From contig NC_079510.1 in assembly GCF_030052815.1 (NCBI RefSeq), positions 34,239,823-34,303,822 on the forward strand: 64,000 nucleotides of DNA, given 5' to 3'. Positions 57,126-64,000 of the stretch are shown here, piece by piece (the first letter of the stretch is position 1; the number at the start of each line of letters is the position of its first letter). The notes beneath the pieces were generated by a model that saw only the letters and a program-made list of their open reading frames with translations, had not been told where the DNA came from and did no database searches. The translations under genes and the position numbers were made by a program. This stretch comes from Hevea brasiliensis (taxonomy: Eukaryota > Streptophyta > Magnoliopsida > Malpighiales > Euphorbiaceae).

Positions 57126-60100
57126 AGGAAAATTTATTATTTAATTTTTTTTTATCTTAGTGAAATTAACTATTTAGTTTTTATATTGTTAAAAATATAT
57201 TATTTAGTCATTATATTTTACTTTCATCAAACTTTTTAGTCCTTTTATCAAAATTTATGTTAATCAATAAATTTTAATACCAGTCAAATTACTATTTAAT
57301 TTCTCTAATTTTTTCAAACTAATTAATCAGTTTTTATATTTTAAAAAAAATTATTATTTAATCTCTCTATTTTAATAAAATTAATTAGCTGATTCTAATA
57401 TTTTGAAAAATACAAATTTTCAAAAAACATAATATTCCTAAATTGAATGAAAATGAAAATGTTGTTTGTAACACCCCAAATTTTTAAATTTATTATTTTG
57501 TGAGTAATATTAATATTTTTATTTTTATTTAAATTTTAGAAAATTATTTAAAATTTTTCGGATTTTCGAAATCGGGTTTGAATTCCTGAAAATATAAAAC
57601 TTTGATAATTTTTAAAAATTAATTTAAAGACCACGTGGCAAAACTAAAAATATATTTGGAGTCTACGAATTTTTTTTAGTTTTCTAGATTTTTTTCGAAA
57701 TTTTTGGGCCTCGTTTTTTGTCCCAAGGCATAGTAAAAATTTAAAATTTTGTATCATAAATCGAACCGGATCGGACTGGACCGATCGAATCGGATTGTCC
57801 CTTTTCTTTTTCTTCCTTCTTCTCCCTCGCATGCCCGACCTCTCCTCATTCCCTTCCCATTTTCTCTCTCCTCCCTCACCCCCAGGCTGCACCGCCGCCT
57901 TCCCAGCCACCCCACCTCGCCGGCGCGTCTCCCCACCACCTCCCCATGGCCGGGCGATGCTCCAAGCGGCCGGAAAACACGTGCAAAGACCCACCGACAC
58001 GAGCGAGCCATTTCGATTTCCCGGTCAAAATTCCACCGATTCGGCCACCGATTGGGCCAGGTCTTGTGTCAAACAACATCTACACCTCGAGAACTTTCCA
58101 TAGACACCAAGAACACCAAAATCCATCCAGCGGTTTGTCCAATTTTTATTCAGGAAGTTTTAGCCCACTTTTGGGCTAGATTTCTCGCAAACCGTAAACC
58201 ACACGAGAAAACCGAGAGTACCAAAGTGCTCCACTCGTCGAGAGCTTCGCGGCAATATAATTTCAAAATTTTTCGACACCATTTTTCGATGGGTCCCACA
58301 GAACTTCGTAGTATTTTTTCGAGCATTAAATGAGCTTAGAAAATTCCATAAAAATTTTATACTAACTCTCGTGTTGTGGGCTTTGTGTAGGTACCTTCAA
58401 TTCGCGAAAATTCGACAATTGTTCGGGTCTGTGAATTTTCGGCTAGACAGATCGGCTACAGAAAAAGTCTCCGAATCGGATCGAGATTTTGGCTACCCCA
58501 CCATTGTCAAATGTCCCGAGCGCATCCCCTGAGTCAAAATTGGCATAGGTAAACCCGAACCTTACTTTTTCGTAATTTTCTAGTGCTTAAATAGGATTAA
58601 AAATTCATAAAATATTCGTGGTAGCTCAGAAAATTATGATTCTTTTTGCAATAGCCTAGAAATATTGCTAAGGACCGCGGGGCAAAGTTTTAGAATTTTT
58701 AGAGTTTATTTGGGTAGTTTTTGCCAAAAATGGTCAATTATAAGGACTAAACTGTAATTTTATATCGTGTGATTGATGACTGTTTGGATGGGCCCAGGAG
58801 GGGTTGTGTGATATGATTGAGTTGTGGGAGTATGGTATGCGAATATAAAAGTGTATTTTTAGCCTTTTTGCAGGTTGGGTAAGTCTAGGTATAGGGGAGA
58901 CTCTGTTGGATTTTCGACATGACTTAGGATGTATTTGGTCTTTTCTTGATTTGTATTGAGTCAATTGTATTAAATAATTGTAATAAAATTGTCGTGTGAG
59001 CTGACCTTCTTCCTCCGCCGCCACATGGTATTTGTTAAGTCTGTGAGTAAAATATTAATTTTAATTGTAATTTCGATATTATTATATGTTCAAACATGCC
59101 CATGCATCACTTATATGTAAATATTTATGTAGTTAAACTCTAGGTACGTTTTATGTTACATTCATAACTGTAAAGTGCTATGGATGTTATTATGATAATT
59201 TGGAGCAGTGTGCGTGCGTTGGCGTGCGTGTGGTATAGTGTTGGTTATGGACAGGACGGGTAGACACGGCTTGAGATTTTCGCTGGGACCTGGTCCTTCG
59301 GGGTAGACACGGCTTGAGTTCTTCGCTGGGACCCCGATTTGGTTTATTAAGCGAAAGTCCTGCTTGAGTTCTTCGCTGGCACAGGTTGGATTAAAGAAAG
59401 TTCTATAGAGGATCAGCTCCCATATATTTATGATTTGACATTACTGGGTGTGTGAGTACTCCAAATTACTTTTTTTGCTGTTATGATGTGAAAATATTGT
59501 TGATGTTGCATTTCACTCTACAGGGTGCATTAGCTTTAGATAGTTATAGAGATTATGATTAAAATTAATATTTTACTCTCTGAGTCGAATGCTCACTCTT
59601 GTTCATTATTTTTAGGCTACAGGAGGATTTTGTTATGGTTAACCTGCTTTTCTCCTTCGCAGGTTGTTTATTAATGTTTGTGTAATTTTGTTAACTCCTA
59701 GAATTTTCGCATGTGTTAGAAGTATTTATTTGATTTGGGTCTATAATATAATTATCATGTTGGACCTGTAAACGTATTATATTGTATGCATGTTTGATGG
59801 ACTGGATAATGGAGCTGAGCTCCCATTTATTTTTATGACATTGAGTATGTGGAGGGTGAGCTGAGCTCCCCAATTGATTATATATTGTGTTTACAGGTCG
59901 GGTGAGTCAAAAACTCTCCGTTGAAAGGTCCACTTTATGGCCGGACTCTATCCAGTTGAATTCTTGAAATTGGGCCCAAATGGGCCTTAGAGTTGGGTTA
60001 AGGAATAGTTAGGCTTACAACGGGCCTCGAGGGTTTTAGATTGGCCCAAGTCCTAGTGCCAGTCCGGCCCATAGGTTATGTCGTGACATTGTTGTTGGAA

Positions 60101-60659
60101 ACTGAATTTTAATTTGTATTTGTATTTTTTTAATTGTTTAAGTATTTTTGTTCAATTCTATATGCATCATTTTTGTATTTTCTATATTCGAAAATAATTT
60201 TCTTTGATTATGACTTTAATTAGTTGGAGATCTAAAAGAACTTACTAATATTTTTGTATAGATAACTTGTATTATTTTTTATTAATAGATAATGAAGGGA
60301 GAGAAAATGAGGGAAGACGGGTGTGACTATATAGGAAAAAAATAAAGAAAGAGAGAAATAAGGAGGGTTAAAAAAAAAAAAAAGAAGGAAGGGGGTCAAG
60401 ATAATTTGGACATAAAGATATAATTAGATGGTCTAGAAAATTAATAGAATTAAATTATACTAACTAATATATTTTTAAAATACAGGGATCAAACTAATAA
60501 TTTGATTGATATTAAAATTTATTGACTAATGGAAAAATTGATGAAAAGACTAAATAGTTTAACAAATTAAAAATAAAAAATAAAAAAATATAATTTTTAA
60601 AATAAAAAAATTAAATAATTAATTTGATTAAAATATTAAAACTAAATAATAATTTTCCT
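57126..60659. mobile_element. AT-rich TIR element split by a solo LTR
   Basis: Sequence from 57126 (AGGAAAATTTATTATTTAAT) and the reverse complement of sequence ending at 60659 match over roughly 200-300 bp with divergence, including TCAATAAATTTTAATACCAG and its inverse near 60515. AAATATTA flanks both ends (57118-57125 and 60660-60667). Without the solo LTR the element is about 900 bp. An 8-bp duplication with long TIRs fits a Mutator-like MITE. Confidence 0.7.
57467..60088 (+). repeat. Solo LTR of a Ty3/gypsy family
   Basis: 2622 bp, TGTAACACCCC...GTCGTGACA, flanked by TTGTT at 57462-57466 and 60089-60093. No internal retrotransposon sequence adjoins it. It shares ordered blocks with the older LTR at 13579-16403. 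Frames inside it (for example 57749-58333 and the opposite strand) come from its GC-rich part and show no domain. Confidence 0.88.
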
Positions 60660-60667
60660 AAATATTA

Positions 60668-62462
60668 ATTATAATAGTCTTTACCATTGGTCTACTGTCT
60701 CTGGTTTTATTATCTGTCTCTTTCTTTGCCTGTGTCTGTCTCCCTTATACATACAAAGCATATAGACACTCTCTTATCTGAAATTCCACTTCATCAATAT
60801 CTTTCCAATATCAGCATACACCAAATAAAAAAGCCTACTACAAAATCAACAAAGAAAATTAGAAAATCCACCACAAAGAGAAATCCAACAAATCCATAGT
60901 CCACAAACATAAAATTAACAAACCCAAGGTCAAAATACAAAAATCTAAAATTCATAATGTTTGTGTTATTCAAGCCGATATTCTCATTTTCTCTTCGTTT
61001 ATCATTATTCGTGTGGATGTTTTCCTCTAAGACAGAATACTCCCCTATCGATATATTTTTTTTCACAGCCCTAGCAAATCACAGTTTAAGGGCAATCTAG
61101 TTAAAAAACTAAAATTAAGTGACTATTATAAAGTTTATGCACACCCTTACCATCCCCATTTGGACATGGAATGTTGGTAGACTTAAAAGATGAATATGAA
61201 AAAAAAAAAAAGATAAAATTTTGTGAAAGGACTAAGAACCCCTAAAAACTAATTAAACCATATGGGAAAAATCAAGGATGCATAAACACAAAACAAAGGG
61301 GAAGTGGTCTCAAACAGGCAGCAACTTTATAAAAAGAGGCCAACACAGTGATAAAGTTCCAAGCTATTAAGTGTTGTCAATTAATCCGTTAAACTTTATA
61401 AAAAGATTTTTAAAAATATATATAATATAAAAATATTTTAAATAAATTTTCATTAAAATTAGTAAAAAAATAAAATTGAGTCAATTTTATATTTTAAATT
61501 AATATATATTTATATAAGAAACTATATAATTTATTTTTCTAAAAAAAACTAGATAATCCACTCACAAAATTTTGTTTTTAATATTTTAAATAATATATAA
61601 AAATTTAAAATATGCATAAAAATATTTTATGTTTAAATTCTGTTGGGTAGCATAAGTAATAAGTAACAAGAAATACTCTTAAATCGTAATTAACATTTTA
61701 ATATTTTAATGTTCTAAACAATTAAAAAATTGTGAAATTTACTTTTTGAAATTAATTTTTTTATTTACAAGTATTTCAAATTTCAATTGTGATTAAAAAT
61801 TTAATATATAATTATAATTCTTTATATATTCTTAAAATTAACCGATTAAATAAATGATCCCACGAAAAAATTTTTTTAACTCCAACACTAGATTAATGTT
61901 ATATATAAAATTAATTTTTTAAAAAATTAATTATACTCATTGCTTATATATTTTGAAGAAATAATATTATATACTCAAAAAATAGTACAATAATATATAT
62001 ATAAACTAAAAAAAAATTGAGTACCAATGTTATAAAAATTTATTAAATATATAATGAAAAATTAAAAATTCAAAAACCCACACTAGCCCCTTGTAATCTC
62101 CATATAGGTGAATAATTCAATGATAAAGGGATCGATGATTTCCAGTAAATATCTCAATTAAAATGACAAATAGATAAGGAGCTACATGAATTATAAAATA
62201 CTACTGTTATATGTATAGCGATTTTATTTTAATCATTAATTATGATAGATTCTATATAGCTATTGTACATATAATGATTGCATGAAATAACTTCTCTCCC
62301 AATCCTGATTCCTTCTTGCCTTGAAAATAGCCTTTCAGAACAATTTCAATGTATTTGGATAAATAGTGCAGAACTCTTCCCATTTCTCAAATATCATATG
62401 GATACTGCAGATTTTCAAAAATTAGAATCCATGTAAAGCAAAAGCATTTTCTGCTCTACTCC
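60668..62462. other. AT-rich intergenic region
   Basis: No gene, RNA gene or clear repeat seen. Short frames at 60687-61066 on both strands have no recognisable similarity. Confidence 0.5.
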
Positions 62463-62723
62463 TCAAAAGGCTGTTTGATCACTTACTCGTAAAGTTAAGA
62501 AAAAGGAAGAAATATTCTTGATCTGGTTAGCAAGAATCTTGAAATAAATCACATTACAAACAGATAGAAGCATATAATTAGGTGGATTCTTCACTTTACC
62601 TTTCTTGAAAGAAACCAACGATTGTAACATTTCTTGAATAAGAGCAAGGATTATACTATGTCCCTTCCTCGATGGACTGGAGTCTTGGCTTTGTAATTTC
62701 TTCATTTGACACCCATTTAGCAC
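62463..62723 (-). pseudogene. LINE (L1-like) reverse transcriptase fragment
   Basis: An 86-codon minus-strand frame reads ALIQEMLQSLVSFKKGK, NPPNYMLLSVCNVIYFKILA and SDQTAF. This is the order of the conserved LINE RT region (the DYRPIS-CNV-YK-ILANRLK type, then the SQSAF type). Flanking RT parts are absent, so it is a small relic. Confidence 0.55.
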
Positions 62724-63090
62724 CTGTACAAATGAAGCACTAATACTGCACCATCTGAATTAATCAATTAATCTCTGATTTGAACATTATGCTTAATGTT
62801 GTCACTACTGCTAGAATAGATAAGCTTCTAAGCTCTAGTTTGATCTCCTTGGTTAAGCCATTGGACTGTGATTTCCGTCTAACCAATGCCAATTTCTTCA
62901 GTGCCAATTTGTCTTTCTTTGAGAAAAACTAAAACTACAGTTAATTTGAAGATTTTCAAGTTCTTGCTCACCAGCTTGAAGCCTCACAGAGATTTGGTTA
63001 TTCATGTGGTTTAAATTTTGAATGTCTTCATGAATCCAATTTATAACCCAGCTTGAAAGTTTTCCCACCAATAGAATGTCCATTTTCTTG
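62724..63090. other. Unassigned sequence
   Basis: A 61-codon minus-strand frame (62898-63083, MDILLVGKLSSWVINWIHED) is not AT-biased like its surroundings. I recognise no family; it may be more LINE-derived or host coding sequence. Confidence 0.3.
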
Positions 63091-63100
63091 CTTACTTTGG

Positions 63101-63795
63101 GGGTAATTTTTATAACTCGTCTCTAAACTTTATCTCGTGTTTCATTTCTGCAATTTGTTACTTAAAAAATCTTTAAACCTTAATTTTGTTTTACAAAAAT
63201 CTCTCTAGCCTGCTATAACAAGTTTCCAAGTTAAAAAAAAAAATTGAAATTACCTTTTTACCTCCTTTCCCTCTCTGATACTCAAAAAGCAATGTCTATT
63301 TCAACCATCATCTAGATTTATTATAAAAATATCAATAGTATCACAATAATCTATTTTCTGGAAAGAATGATGATTTACCCTTAACTGAAAAGTACTGAAA
63401 CTGCATTTGTAAACATCACACTGTAGATAGAGAAAATTTTTAATATAGAAACTTCCTATTGTAGGTCAAAGGGATTTTTTGTGAAATAAAATTAAAATTT
63501 AGAGACTCAAAAAACAATGTCTATTTCAACCATCATTTAAATTTATCACAAAAATATCAATGGCATCACAATAATCTACTTCCTGAAAAGAAAGATGATT
63601 TAGCCTTAACTGAAAAGTACTGAAACTGCATTTGTAAACATCACACTGTAGATAGAGAAATTTTTTAATAAAGAAACTTCCTATTATAGGTTAAAGGGAT
63701 TTTTTGTGAAATAAAATTAAAGTTTAGAGATTTTTTAGTAACGAATTGAAATAAAACATGGAGCAAAATTCAAGGACAGATTATAAAAATTACCC
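63101..63795. mobile_element. Mutator-like MITE with internal duplication
   Basis: Terminal inverted repeats of about 100 bp start GGGTAATTTTTATAACTCG; the right end is the diverged inverse, ending AAAATTACCC. TACTTTGG is repeated at 63093-63100 and 63798-63805 (up to 10 bp with mismatches). The interior holds two direct copies of a 225-bp unit (about 63280-63504 and 63505-63729). The second copy overlaps the right TIR. Confidence 0.83.
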
Positions 63796-63805
63796 ACTAC
63801 TTTGG

Positions 63806-64000
63806 TGTCAAAATAAACATATATTTGTTAGATATAATGCAGTGAAACAATACTCTTTCAAAGGAGGAGAATAGTAATATGATACAAGATTGACTAAAAT
63901 TAACTCATAAAGATTAAAAAATATATTAAAAGAAATTAAAAAAAATAAAAAGAAAAAGATGCTGCCATTCAAAATTTGATTGACTGAACGTCACTAGGAT
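63806..64000. other. AT-rich sequence to window end
   Basis: Nothing recognisable. Confidence 0.4.

Noticed and set aside
57749..58333. 194-codon frame and opposing frames in a GC-richer patch
   Set aside because: They lie inside the solo LTR and show no domain. Frames are open on both strands because of composition.

Overview
This is eukaryotic, almost certainly eudicot plant DNA. It is AT-rich, holds one intact intronless plant class III peroxidase gene, and is otherwise mostly transposable elements: Ty3/gypsy LTR retrotransposons, an endogenous plant pararetrovirus, MITE-like TIR elements and a LINE scrap. The species cannot be named from the sequence alone. All structural calls were made by eye; no search or alignment program was run.

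Left part (1-16.4 kb). An old, heavily decayed plus-strand Ty3/gypsy element runs in from the left edge and ends in an LTR at about 13579-16403. It is split by a full-length Tekay/Del-like chromovirus on the minus strand (1551-12526; LTRs about 3.08 kb; target-site duplication ATGTT; tRNA-iMet-type primer site; polypurine tract; gag, protease, RT, RNase H, integrase and chromodomain). Its integrase is interrupted by a 75-bp segment with intron borders.

16.4-19.2 kb. Here lies the only convincing host gene, a PER31/41/65-like secretory peroxidase on the minus strand (17459-18418). A large AT-rich perfect-looking palindrome sits just upstream of it.

19.2-51.5 kb. This is a three-level nest. 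A decayed endogenous caulimovirid (Florendovirus/Petuvirus-like) was hit inside its movement-protein region by a Tekay-related LTR, now a solo LTR with TSD TCTAT. That LTR was hit in turn by a 24,042-bp Ogre/Tat-type element (20807-44848, TSD TATAT). The Ogre element has 5.9-kb LTRs, a tRNA-Arg-like primer site, an extra ORF1 upstream of gag, gag-protease with a G-patch, a 191-bp intron between protease and RT, two RNase H domains, integrase and a 60-bp satellite-like array before the 3' LTR. Its LTRs carry an antisense two-exon gene with its own TATA box and a gypsy-type transposon (Transposase_28-like) domain. The lesions in the two LTR copies are all different, so the gene was probably open when the element inserted. 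This is the most unusual object in the window.

Right part (51.5-64 kb). This is AT-rich intergenic DNA with two Mutator-like TIR MITEs (TSDs of 10 bp and 8-10 bp) and a third TIR element split by a 2.6-kb gypsy solo LTR (TSD TTGTT). That solo LTR belongs to the same family as the old LTR at 13.6-16.4 kb. A small LINE RT remnant lies near 62.5 kb. No tRNA or rRNA gene was recognised.
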